Assembly (NCBI RefSeq): GCF_031458235.1
Contig: NZ_JAVDYB010000001.1
Location: 7,320,501 to 7,384,500 of the forward strand
Direction: 5' to 3'
DNA: 64,000 nt
DNA from: Catenuloplanes atrovinosus
GTDB taxonomy: Bacteria > Actinomycetota > Actinomycetes > Mycobacteriales > Micromonosporaceae
This document shows positions 25,725 through 34,256 of the stretch, in pieces. The notes beneath the pieces were generated by a model. That model was not told the DNA's origin. It searched no databases and was given only the letters and a program-made list of their open reading frames with translations. The stretch's first letter is position 1. Each line of letters begins with the position of its first letter. The position numbers and the translations under genes are program-made.

Positions 25725-28629
25725 GCACCCGCTTGTCGTCGATCATGGCGCCGATGTCGCCCGCGAACGCGGCCTCCTTCGGCAGCTCGCTGCTGAACTC
25801 CACCGCGTTCGTCCGCTTGCCGGTCGCGATGTCCCAGACCTGCACCACCCAGCCGGTCCGGTCGATGTCGACGTTGACGGTCACGCCGAGCGCGCGGCCG
25901 TCGCGGATCGCGTAGACGTCGGCGTCGCCCAGCGCCGTCACCTCCGAGCCGTCGAAGCGGAGCAGCTTCGCGTCCTGCATGGTGTCGAAGAACTGGTTGC
26001 CCCAGAGCAGGCCCTTCGGCGTGGCGTACCAGCCCTCGTCCACGCTGAACTCCACCTCCTGCTTCCACAGCTGGCGGCCGGTCGTGGTGTCCACCGCGAC
26101 CGTCCGGTACTGATCGTTCGCGCTGTCCACGGCCACGCACACCACGTGCTCACCGCACGGCTTGATCTGCTCCACGGTCTCGCCGGCCGCCAGCGGTAGC
26201 TTCCACTTCTCCGCGAAGTCGTTCAGGCCGAACGCGGCCACGGTCGGCTGGGCCGCGGCCTCCGCGTTGAGCAGGCCGATCACCTGGCCGTCGAACGCGG
26301 TCCAGAAGTCGTCCTCGATCCGTACCCCGTTGGCACCGGAACCGCTCTTCGTCTCGCCGTCGGCCAGGTCGACCACCTGGATCCGCAGGTCGTCGGTGAG
26401 CTGCACCATGGACACCGAGGACGCGGCGAGCGAGTCGAACAGCCGGTACTCGCTGGCCGGCAGCATCCCGGAGCCCTTCTTCGGCCCGGCGTCGCCCACC
26501 CACTCGCGCAGCGGCTCGGCCCGGTGCGCGTCGATGATCACGGTGTCCGAGACGTTGGTACGGCTCCAGACCTCCTGGCCGGTCTTGAGGTTCATCCGGT
26601 ACAGCTTGTAGTCCTCGTAGGAGCCGGTGTACTCCATCACCGCGTCCGCGCCCAGGAACGTGACGTCCCTGGTCAGCGACATGGGGAAGTCCCGCAACAC
26701 GGTGCCGTCGGAGCGCTGGAGGACCGCGCGCGCGTCCTGCCGGTCGTGCGCGGTGGAGCTGTCCACGTCGAGCAGCAGCAGCTCGTCCAGCACGATCAGG
26801 TGGATCTCCGAGCCGGCGAGCTTGGCCGTCTTCTTCCAGAGCTGCTTGCCGTCCGTGGCGTTCATCGCGACGACCTCGGTGTTCGCGCCGATCACCTGCG
26901 CGTAGTACACCGTGGTGCCGGCGACCGCGACCGCGGTGGCGCCGCCGCCCAGCGTGATCGGCTCGCCGACGCGGACCAGCTCGCCGTCCGCCGCGGCGCC
27001 GGTGTTGCCGCCGGTGCCGCCACCGAGCACGTCGCCGATATTCGATCCGTCGGGCAGTGCGGTGTCGTTGGTGATGCCGGAGACCCAGCCGCTGATCGCC
27101 CGCGTGGTGTAGGTGCCGCAGGTCGCGATCGCGGCCACCACGGCGCCGATCGTGAGCATGGCGATCACGCGGCGGCGGGTGCGCTTCCTGATCTTCTTGG
27201 GGTCCGGCGGGCCGGCCGGTGGCGGGCTCACGGGCGCGCCGTTCGGGGCCGGCGCGGCGGGGTGCCAGGGCGGGGGCAGGGCGCCCCAGTTCGGCGGGGG
27301 GACCTGGCCGGCGGGTATTCGGGCCGGCTGACCGGGGAATCCGGCGGGGTACGGGTTGCCGGGCGCCGACGGGGAGACCGGCGCGCCGGAGGCCGGCGTC
27401 CCTGAAGTCGGCGCCGCGGCATCCGGCGTGCCGGCAACGGGGGTCGCCGCGGCGTAGCCGGACGTGTCGGGGCCGGGCGCGCCGTACGCCGGCGGATGAC
27501 CGGTCCCATAGCCCGACGGCGACGTGGGTACGGCCGAGACCTGCGCGGACGCGATCGGCCCGAGGCGCTGGTTGGCCAGGGCCCCGTAGGCGACCGGCAG
27601 CTCCGGCTGCTCCGGCACGGACGGGACCACGCCGAGCCGCGCGTGCAGCCGGCTCGCCACCAGCGGGATCCGGCTCGACCCGCCGACCAGCAGCACGCCG
27701 CTGAGCTGCGCGGGCGCGATGCCGGACCGTTCCAGCACGCGGCGCGTCTCGTCCACCGCGCGGGCGACCAGCGGCCCCGCGACGCGCTCCACCTCGTCGC
27801 GCGTCAGGTGCAGCGGTTCCTCCAGGCCGGGCACCCGGACCGGCGCGCTGGTCAGCCGGGACAGCATCTCCTTGGCCGCGCGCACCTCGCCCCAGAACGC
27901 CTGCCGGTTCCGCCGGTCCGCGGCCGTCGCCGGGGCGGAGAGCCGCTGCCAGACGGCCGGGTCCCGCCCCGCGATCACGTGCCCCAGGTGGCCGACGAGC
28001 GCGTCGTCCACGTCGAGGCCGCCCAGGTCGTCGAGGCCGCCGGTGGCCGCGACCCGCCACCCGCCGGGCTCCCGGCGCACCACGGTCACGTCGAGCGTGC
28101 CGCCGCCGAAGTCGAACACCACGACCGCGCCGCCGGTCGGCACCGTCTGGCCGACCACCTGCGTGCAGTACGTGGCCGCGGCGACCGGCTCGTCCAGCAG
28201 CCGCACCTCGCCCAGCCCGGCGCGCCGGGCCGCGTCGGCCAGCACCGCCCGCCGTGGCGCACCCCAGTCGGCCGGGCAGGTGAGCACCGCGCCGGCCGGG
28301 TCCACGCCCGCGGTCCGCGCCTCCTCCGCCACCCGCACCAGAACCGCGCACAGCAGCTCGGTCACGGCCGCCTCCGCGCTGCCGAGCAGGACGGTGCCCT
28401 CGTCCACGCGCCGCTTCGGGTGCGGCTCGAACCGCTCCGGCTCGCCCGCGCCCAGCCGCGCCGCGTCCCGCCCGGTGTGCACCTCACCGTCGGCCGCGAG
28501 GAACACCCCCGACGGCAGGATCGGCGACCCGTCGAAGAGCAGCGCGCGCGGCGGCTGCCCCGCCCGCTCGACCACCGCCACCGTGTGCGTGGTGCCCAGG
28601 TCCACGGCCAGGCGCACCGGTCCGGTCAC
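25693..28629 (-). CDS. Hsp70-like ATPase fused to transmembrane segment and PQQ-like beta-propeller
   Basis: 978 residues. Residues 1-370 are an Hsp70/actin-type ATPase (DLGTTHTVAV phosphate-1, VFDFGGGTLDVTVV phosphate-2, LLVGGSSRIPLV adenosine motif). No substrate-binding domain follows: instead a Pro/Ala/Gly linker, one transmembrane helix (around 495-515, VIAMLTIGAVVAAIATCG) and an extracytoplasmic domain of about 440 residues with repeated WKK/WKLP strands like a PQQ-binding propeller. It may couple a cytoplasmic ATPase to an external sensor. GGGGAGAGA lies just before the GTG at 28629. A longer ORF start at 28656 is unlikely. Confidence 0.85.
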   Translation of the reverse strand: MTGPVRLAVDLGTTHTVAVVERAGQPPRALLFDGSPILPSGVFLAADGEVHTGRDAARLGAGEPERFEPHPKRRVDEGTVLLGSAEAAVTELLCAVLVRVAEEARTAGVDPAGAVLTCPADWGAPRRAVLADAARRAGLGEVRLLDEPVAAATYCTQVVGQTVPTGGAVVVFDFGGGTLDVTVVRREPGGWRVAATGGLDDLGGLDVDDALVGHLGHVIAGRDPAVWQRLSAPATAADRRNRQAFWGEVRAAKEMLSRLTSAPVRVPGLEEPLHLTRDEVERVAGPLVARAVDETRRVLERSGIAPAQLSGVLLVGGSSRIPLVASRLHARLGVVPSVPEQPELPVAYGALANQRLGPIASAQVSAVPTSPSGYGTGHPPAYGAPGPDTSGYAAATPVAGTPDAAAPTSGTPASGAPVSPSAPGNPYPAGFPGQPARIPAGQVPPPNWGALPPPWHPAAPAPNGAPVSPPPAGPPDPKKIRKRTRRRVIAMLTIGAVVAAIATCGTYTTRAISGWVSGITNDTALPDGSNIGDVLGGGTGGNTGAAADGELVRVGEPITLGGGATAVAVAGTTVYYAQVIGANTEVVAMNATDGKQLWKKTAKLAGSEIHLIVLDELLLLDVDSSTAHDRQDARAVLQRSDGTVLRDFPMSLTRDVTFLGADAVMEYTGSYEDYKLYRMNLKTGQEVWSRTNVSDTVIIDAHRAEPLREWVGDAGPKKGSGMLPASEYRLFDSLAASSVSMVQLTDDLRIQVVDLADGETKSGSGANGVRIEDDFWTAFDGQVIGLLNAEAAAQPTVAAFGLNDFAEKWKLPLAAGETVEQIKPCGEHVVCVAVDSANDQYRTVAVDTTTGRQLWKQEVEFSVDEGWYATPKGLLWGNQFFDTMQDAKLLRFDGSEVTALGDADVYAIRDGRALGVTVNVDIDRTGWVVQVWDIATGKRTNAVEFSSELPKEAAFAGDIGAMIDDKRVLRVYQVKSLG

Positions 28630-29414
28630 TGCAATCTCTCCCCACCGGGCGATCACCGCGCCCGGAGCCGGATGCTACCCACCGCCTGCGACATGTATCG
28701 ACACGCGGACGACCGATCACCGAGGTCCGAACGGCCCATTCGGGATTGATTCGCACACACCGATACAACGCAATAACATGAAATTTCGGGCGTGCAGCGC
28801 CCGGCTCCGCTCTGCTTACCTCGCTCCCACCGACGACTCGCTGTCCCGCTTCGCCGGTTTTGCCCGGTGTCGGCGGGATCGCATTCGTCGGCTTCCCGAC
28901 CAAGATCGCGACGGAATGTACGGCGGCCACGTTTCGCGTGACTCGCACCGTGGCCGGCGCACATCCGACCGTTGATCTTGCTCCGGTGGCGCGTTTCGGA
29001 TGACCAGCCGCGGATCTTGCAGGGAGGCCGGCCACGGCCGACCGGTGCCCGCGGGAGCATGCGGAACGCAACCACGCCGGAAGCGGGAAAGGCTGAGAAC
29101 CAAACCGGGCCGGATCGGACGACCGCCGGGATACCGAACCCGGCGCAACGTAGAGACCGGGCGAAGCCCGAAACGGGCCGAAGCCGCACACCGGCTGAAG
29201 TCACATATCGGCTGAAGCCGGAGACGGGGCGTAGCCAGACACCTCGCCGAGGACGGAACCGCCGGAAGCGGGAGACCGCCCCGCGCCGGGGGCTTCCGCA
29301 AGCCGGAAAAGCCGGAACCGGGAATCACCGCGAGCCGGGGAGCACCGCCTCAAGCGAGACACCGCCGCAGGAACGACATCGCCGCGAGCCGGGCAACCGC
29401 AGGTAGCGGGAGGG
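28630..29414. other. Long intergenic region with degenerate GC-rich repeats
   Basis: No convincing gene in 785 bp; ORFs here have uneven codon bias. The left third (28630-29000) is locally less GC-rich and probably holds the promoter of the Hsp70-like gene. Copy 2 of the dispersed repeat is at 29002-29087. From 29088 to 29414 many imperfect copies of GCCGGAAGCGGG and GCCGAAGCCG follow, including IRs such as CGGCTGAAGCCG; these look like decayed multiples of the repeat's 3' end. Confidence 0.6.
29002..29087 (+). repeat. Dispersed 86-bp intergenic repeat, copy 2
   Basis: Its 46-bp core (29019-29064) is identical to copies 1 and 3, with the same GACC-type opening and CGCCGGAAGCGGG closing sequence. 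Unlike the other copies it lies 327 bp from the next minus-strand stop (GGDEF-EAL gene), the gap being filled with degenerate sequence resembling its own 3' end. Confidence 0.85.
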
Positions 29415-31757
29415 CTACGAGACCACGCCGGCTCGGTCCACGCGGAAGCGGGAGACGACGTCGTCGGCCGGGAGGGGGCGGTCGAAGTAGTAGCCCTGGG
29501 CGAAGCGGTAGCCCAGGGCGTACAGGCGGGACGCCTGGTCGGCGGTTTCGACGCCCTCGGCGACCGCGTGCAGGTTGAGGCCCGCGGTGATCTGGATGAG
29601 GGCGGTGACGATCACGGCCTGCTGGCCGTTGCCGCCGATGCCGGCGACGAAGGACTTGTCGACCTTGATGATGTCCACCGGGCAGGTGGTCAGCAGGCTC
29701 AACGACGAGTGGCCTGTGCCGAAGTCGTCCAGCGCCACGCGGAAGCCGAGGGAGCGCAGTGTGCGCAGGCTTTCCACGGCCGGGCCGCCGTCGAAGACCG
29801 CGGTTTCGGTGATCTCCAGGGTGATGGCGGAGGGGGCGACGCCGTACTCGGCGACGATGCCGGAGACCAGGTCGGGAAAGCCGGGCGAGCGCAGCTGGCG
29901 GGCGGATACGTTGACGTTGACCTCGATGTCGAGCTGGTACGCCGCGCGCCACGAGACGATCTGCCGGCAGACCTCGCGCAGCGCCCATTCGCCGAGCGTG
30001 TCGATGGTGCCGCTGCGTTCCGCGATCGCGATGAAGCGGTCCGGGGGCACCATGCCGTCGGTGGGGTGCCGCCAGCGCATCAGTGCCTCGACCCGCACGG
30101 TACGGCCGGACGGCAGCTCGACCACCGGCTGGTAGAGCAGGTGCAGCTGGTGGCGTTCGATGGCCTGGCGCAGGTCGGCGGCGAGCCGCGCCTCCTCGGC
30201 CGCGATCTGGTCCATGTCCGGGTGGTAGCCGACGAACACGGCCCCCTTGGCCTTCGCCACGTACATGGCGACGTCCGCGCGGCGGAGCACGTCCGCGCCG
30301 GTCGCGGCGTTGCCGTTGTCGGCCAGGCCGATGCCGGCGCTGACCTCCAGCTGGTGGCCCTCGATCACCACGGGTCGCTGCACGCGCGCGGCGATCTCGG
30401 CGCACCGCTCGCCGGCGGAGGCCGCGTCCAGGCCGGGCATGAGCACGGCGAACTCGTCGCCGCCGAGCCGCGCCACGGTGTCCTCGGTACGGACCGCGTG
30501 CAGCAGCCGCTCCGCGACCACCTCCAGCAGCCGGTCACCGGCCGCGTGGCCGAGCCAGTCGTTGACGGCCTTGAAGTCGTTGAGGTCGATCAGGAGTACG
30601 GCGAACCGCTCCCCCTCGGCCGTGGCCGCGTCCACCCGGGCGGCGAGCAGCGCGCGGTTGGCCAGGTTGGTGAGCGCGTCGTGCGAGGCCTGGTGGGCGA
30701 GCTGGGTCTGCACGGTGTCCAGGTCGTCCCAGGCGCTGCGCAGCGCCGCGAGGTTGGCGTCGACGGTGGCGAGCAGCCGCGCGTTCTCGCGGAGCACGGT
30801 GAGCTGCCGCACCAGCACCAGCGCGGTGAGGAACACGACGGTGACCGCGATCAGCATGGGCTCGGACGGGCCGCCGAGCCGGTCCTCGATCAGCAGCCCG
30901 CCGGCGGCGACCACCGCGACGTACGGCAGCACGCTGACCTTCACCCCTCCGGGCGCGGACTCGGCGCGCTCCACGGGGGCGCGGCGCTGCCGATCGGCCG
31001 AGAGGATCACGAACAGATAGGCGATGGGTACGGCGAGCATGCAGCCGTTGAGGTAGGGCCGGTCCGCGAGTGCGGGGCTGAGCGCCGCCGTGGCCGCGCT
31101 GCCGAAGGTGCCGATCGCCAGCAGGTGCAGCGCGCGCGGGTCGACGCCGCCGGTGCCGATGAGCGCGACCTTGACGAACGCGACGAGCGAGACGGCCGCG
31201 ACCGCGACGATCGCGACCAGCGCGAAGTCGGAGCCGGTCGAGGAGCGCCAGGTCTCGACGTGCCGCAGCGAGAAATGCCAGCCGAAGAGTGAGACGGTGA
31301 CCGCGATGACGCCGGCGTCGAGCGCGAACCGCAGCCGTTCGCCGGCCGTACGGATGCGGGCGGGCAGCCGGAACATCCCCCAGTGCGCGGCGGCCAGGCC
31401 ACCCATGAAGATCAACGCGCTACGTGGGCTGGTCCGGGTGGGCGCGGGTCCGGCCTGGAGCGAGTCGTAGCACATGCTGACCGAGCCGGCGAAGACGAAT
31501 GCGCTGGCCACGGCGATGGAGGCCCAGAAGCGCCGGACCGCGGGGTCGGCTCCGGGCACGCGGGCGGTGGCGCGGCACTCGTACGCGGCGAGCAGGCCCA
31601 GCACCGGCAGCGGCAGCCAGCCGAGCGCCGGCACCGGCCACTCGTACCACAGGCCGACCACGCACCAGACGATCGAGGCCAGGGTGAGCACGACCGCGGC
31701 GACGATCTGCGGCGTCGGCCGGAACGGGCGCACGGCGGCACCTGTTCCCACGCTCAC
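29415..31757 (-). CDS. Membrane GGDEF-EAL protein (cyclic di-GMP turnover)
   Basis: 780 residues. About eight hydrophobic helices (1-330) form a MASE-like sensor. The GGDEF domain has an intact active site, RLGGDEFAVL, so diguanylate cyclase activity is possible. The EAL domain keeps VEALMRWRHP, the metal ligands in EITET, DDFGTGHSSL, IIKVDKSFV and AVAEGVE, so phosphodiesterase activity is also likely. GGAGGT lies 6 bp before the GTG at 31757. Bifunctional proteins of this layout are common in Streptomyces and relatives, where c-di-GMP controls development. Confidence 0.93.
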   Translation of the reverse strand: MSVGTGAAVRPFRPTPQIVAAVVLTLASIVWCVVGLWYEWPVPALGWLPLPVLGLLAAYECRATARVPGADPAVRRFWASIAVASAFVFAGSVSMCYDSLQAGPAPTRTSPRSALIFMGGLAAAHWGMFRLPARIRTAGERLRFALDAGVIAVTVSLFGWHFSLRHVETWRSSTGSDFALVAIVAVAAVSLVAFVKVALIGTGGVDPRALHLLAIGTFGSAATAALSPALADRPYLNGCMLAVPIAYLFVILSADRQRRAPVERAESAPGGVKVSVLPYVAVVAAGGLLIEDRLGGPSEPMLIAVTVVFLTALVLVRQLTVLRENARLLATVDANLAALRSAWDDLDTVQTQLAHQASHDALTNLANRALLAARVDAATAEGERFAVLLIDLNDFKAVNDWLGHAAGDRLLEVVAERLLHAVRTEDTVARLGGDEFAVLMPGLDAASAGERCAEIAARVQRPVVIEGHQLEVSAGIGLADNGNAATGADVLRRADVAMYVAKAKGAVFVGYHPDMDQIAAEEARLAADLRQAIERHQLHLLYQPVVELPSGRTVRVEALMRWRHPTDGMVPPDRFIAIAERSGTIDTLGEWALREVCRQIVSWRAAYQLDIEVNVNVSARQLRSPGFPDLVSGIVAEYGVAPSAITLEITETAVFDGGPAVESLRTLRSLGFRVALDDFGTGHSSLSLLTTCPVDIIKVDKSFVAGIGGNGQQAVIVTALIQITAGLNLHAVAEGVETADQASRLYALGYRFAQGYYFDRPLPADDVVSRFRVDRAGVVS

Positions 31758-31850
31758 GTACCACCTCCGCTGCGGCCGGTCCGCCGGTGGATCGCCGCGC
31801 GATCCATACGCATCTCATCGGCACCCGGGCGGCTACCTGAGTGATTCGGT

Positions 31851-32495
31851 TCAAGTGAGGCGGTAGACCATGGCCCGCTTGCGCCGCGTCTCCTCCAGGG
31901 CCCTCGGCACCGGTACGTCGTACGCCGCGACCTCGGTGAACAGCCGTTCCGGCAGGTAGCCGCGCCGCGCGTCGCCGACCAGCACGAGCGCGCCGGCCCG
32001 GGCCGCCCGGCGCAGGAACGCCCGGGCCCGCCCGGCGAGCGCCTCCGTGTAGAAGACGTCGCCGGCCAGCACCACGTCGTGCTCGTCCGCGGCGGCGTGC
32101 GCGGCCGGGTCGAGCAGGTCCAGGCGGGCGGTGCCGACCGCGACGCCGTTGGCCTCCGCGTTGAGCCGGATCGCGTCGAGCGCGTCGTCGTCCACGTCGG
32201 TGGCGGTGACCTGCGCCGCCCCGGCGCGCGCGGCCGCGACCGCGATGAGCCCGGACCCGGCGGCGAGGTCGAGCACTCGCCGGCCCGCCACCAGGTCCGG
32301 GTGGTCCAGCACGTACCGGGCGAGCCCCTGCCCGCCGGCCCAGGCGAACGCCCAGAACGGCGGCGGGCGGTCACTCGCGTACGCGCCGCCGCTGTGCGTC
32401 CACAGCCCGACCTCCGCTCCGGCCTGGTAGAGCCGCAGCTCGGGCAGGAACGGCAGGCCGGCGAGGCTGGCATGCGCCGTGACATTGTGCGACAC
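31851..32495 (-). CDS. Class I SAM-dependent methyltransferase (ETFB-KMT / PrmA-like)
   Basis: 214 residues. SAM-binding motif I is VLDLAAGSGLIAVAAARAGA, the acidic ribose contact is ATDVD, and post-motif LAGDVFYTEALA follows. The preceding PPFWAFAWAGGQGLARY and this arrangement match the nicotinamide N-methyltransferase/ETFB-lysine methyltransferase group, so a protein lysine is a likely target. Start is the GTG at 32495; no strong ribosome binding site. It lies 28 bp downstream of the NlpC/P60 gene on the same strand. Confidence 0.82.
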   Translation of the reverse strand: MSHNVTAHASLAGLPFLPELRLYQAGAEVGLWTHSGGAYASDRPPPFWAFAWAGGQGLARYVLDHPDLVAGRRVLDLAAGSGLIAVAAARAGAAQVTATDVDDDALDAIRLNAEANGVAVGTARLDLLDPAAHAAADEHDVVLAGDVFYTEALAGRARAFLRRAARAGALVLVGDARRGYLPERLFTEVAAYDVPVPRALEETRRKRAMVYRLT

Positions 32496-32523
32496 CGCCG
32501 CATTGTGCCGGACCGGGTGCCCG

Positions 32524-33420
32524 TTACAGCAATCGGCGTGCGGTGGAGAACCCGTACATCTTCGACACCACGACGCCCTTCCGCGGGGTGGCCGCGTGCA
32601 CCATCTTGCCGTCGCCGAGATAGATGCCGACGTGCCCGGACTGCGGCAGGACGACGTCGCCGGGACGCAGGTCGGCGCGGCGCACCTTCTTGCCCTTGCG
32701 GGCGATGCCGTGGCTGGAGTGCGGCAGCTTCACGCCGGCCTTCCGGTACGCGACCGACACCAGACCGGAGCAGTCGTAGGAGCCGGGACCTGCCGCGTTC
32801 CGCCGGTACGGCTTGCCGACCTGGTCGAGCGCGTACTCGACGACCCGGCCGGCGTCGCCGGTGTACCGCTTCACCGGCCGGTGCTTGCCGGCCTTGCGGT
32901 CGCGTACGTCGCGGAAGCGGCGGGACCGTTCCCCGTCGTGGCGGCGCACCTCGGTGCGCACCCGCTTGATCAGGCGCTGCTTCTGGTACGTGCCGGTGCG
33001 CCGCGTCATGCTCGGCCGCGCCGTCCGCGCCTCCGCGCGCCGTGGTGCGGTCCTGGCCGGTGCCGGCGCGGTCTTGGCCGTTCGCGGTGCCGCGCGGCGG
33101 GCCGTGCGGTGCGCCGCCCGGGCCGCGCGCGCCGGTCCGTCGTGGACCTCCGCGCCCGGGATGGCCGGGTGGATGCCGGTCCGCAGGCCCACCAGCCGGC
33201 CGGCCGTGGTCGCGGTGCGTGACCCCGGTGCGGCTCCGGTCGCGGAGTCGCGCTCCGCCGTGGTCGAGGCCGTCGTCGCGGTGGGTCGTCCCGCCGCGGC
33301 GTGCGAGTCGTGGGCGGGGCCGGCGGCGGCGATCCCGGCTACGGTGAGCGCCAGGACGCCGGTCAATGCCCGGCGAGTCGTCGGGACGTGCGTGATGCCT
33401 CCCAGGTCGGCCCGGGGCAC
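32524..33420 (-). CDS. Secreted NlpC/P60 cell-wall endopeptidase
   Basis: About 298 residues. A signal peptide (TTRRALTGVLALTVAGIAAAG) and a long Ala/Arg/Thr-rich region precede a C-terminal NlpC/P60 domain (about 170-298) with catalytic Cys in YDCSGLVSVAYRKAG and His in SGHVGIYLGDGKMVHA. It should cut peptidoglycan stem peptides. The start is uncertain: GTG 33420 gives a workable signal peptide; ATG 33525 would add 35 residues with non-coding-like codon bias; a good GGGAGG (33403-33398) precedes ATC ACG CAC GTC, where no canonical start exists. Confidence 0.82.
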   Translation of the reverse strand: MPRADLGGITHVPTTRRALTGVLALTVAGIAAAGPAHDSHAAAGRPTATTASTTAERDSATGAAPGSRTATTAGRLVGLRTGIHPAIPGAEVHDGPARAARAAHRTARRAAPRTAKTAPAPARTAPRRAEARTARPSMTRRTGTYQKQRLIKRVRTEVRRHDGERSRRFRDVRDRKAGKHRPVKRYTGDAGRVVEYALDQVGKPYRRNAAGPGSYDCSGLVSVAYRKAGVKLPHSSHGIARKGKKVRRADLRPGDVVLPQSGHVGIYLGDGKMVHAATPRKGVVVSKMYGFSTARRLL

Positions 33421-33494
33421 TCTCGCGCATCCCCGGCAGCCGGTGGCTGGACCACCGGTGGGCGTGACCGCAACACGTGCGGCACGGCCTGGGA
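33398..33494 (-). ncRNA. Candidate structured leader of the NlpC/P60 gene
   Basis: Read on the minus strand, TCCCAGG (33494-33488) can pair with CCTGGGA (33406-33400), which overlaps the GGGAGG ribosome-binding-like sequence. Three hairpins fall inside: CCGCA/TGCGG (33482-33468), CCGGTGG/CCACCGG with a 5-nt loop (33458-33440), and CCGGGG/CCCCGG (33436-33412). The layout is a three-way multiloop that would hide the ribosome binding site. Short GC-rich stems also arise by chance, and part of this may be coding. Confidence 0.3.
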
Positions 33495-33623
33495 ACCCGG
33501 ACGGCTGACTTGTGTCGGCGTTCATTCTGCGCACGTCCGATGACAAAGCGCACGAATTCCGGCAAATACGGAATATGGCGAGAATTTGTCGCAGCCGATC
33601 GCGCGCGGTGGTGAGCCGAGCGG

Positions 33624-34256
33624 CTACCGCGTCCGTACCGCTCGATTGATCTTGGCGTTGAGCGCGCGGCGAGAGATCGGGCCGAGGTCGTCGACCACCT
33701 CCACCAGCACCGCGAGCTGCTCCAGCGCGCCCATCGCGTGCTGCGAGCCCTCGGCGTCCACACCGGCGTAGAGCTCGATGCCGACGAACGCGGCGGACAC
33801 CGCCTTCGCCAGCCCGCCCAGGTCCGCCACCTCCGCGAACGGTGAGCCGGTGAGCAGCCGGCGCAGCACGGACTCGATCTCGTCGACCCACAGCTGCAAC
33901 GCCGCGGCCACGGACGCGCCCAGCTTCGGATCGCCCTGCGCGGCCGCGAGCAGTTGCGCCAGGATCGACACGTTGCCCAGCTCGCGCTCCGCCACCTGCA
34001 GCTTGCGGCCCACGTCCAGAAGCTGGCGCAGCGAGGTGACCCGGGCGAACTCGGCGGAGTAGGCGGCGACGCGGGCCCGGGTGTGCATCGTGCAGGCCGC
34101 GGTCAGCAGGTCGTCCACGCTGCCGAAGTGGTAGAAGACGAGCGCCTGGTTGACCCCGGCGGCGGCCGCGATGGTGCGTGCCGACACACCCTTGATGCCG
34201 TGCTCAGTGACGGCGGTGAGCGTGCCGTCCAGCAGCTTCTGCTTGGTGTCCGACAT
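33624..34256 (-). CDS. TetR-family regulator
   Basis: 210 residues. The N-terminal HTH is clear (ARTIAAAAGVNQALVFYHFGSVDDLL), followed by a helical ligand domain. GGAGA precedes the ATG by 5 bp. Its start lies 53 bp inside the end of the ICMT/DCC gene, so it is the last gene of a three-gene operon whose promoter carries two TTGAGC-N4-GCTCAA-type sites. It is probably the operon's own repressor. Confidence 0.9.
   Translation of the reverse strand: MSDTKQKLLDGTLTAVTEHGIKGVSARTIAAAAGVNQALVFYHFGSVDDLLTAACTMHTRARVAAYSAEFARVTSLRQLLDVGRKLQVAERELGNVSILAQLLAAAQGDPKLGASVAAALQLWVDEIESVLRRLLTGSPFAEVADLGGLAKAVSAAFVGIELYAGVDAEGSQHAMGALEQLAVLVEVVDDLGPISRRALNAKINRAVRTR

Noticed and set aside
28972-29406. 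Gene in the 28.6-29.4 kb gap
   Set aside because: Arg/Pro-rich translation starts in the dispersed repeat, has poor codon bias and no ribosome binding site.
33398-33620. c-di-AMP (ydaO) riboswitch upstream of the NlpC/P60 gene
   Set aside because: The expected conserved blocks (a GGGGGACC-type and a GGGGTGAATC-type segment) are absent, so only an unclassified structured leader is proposed.
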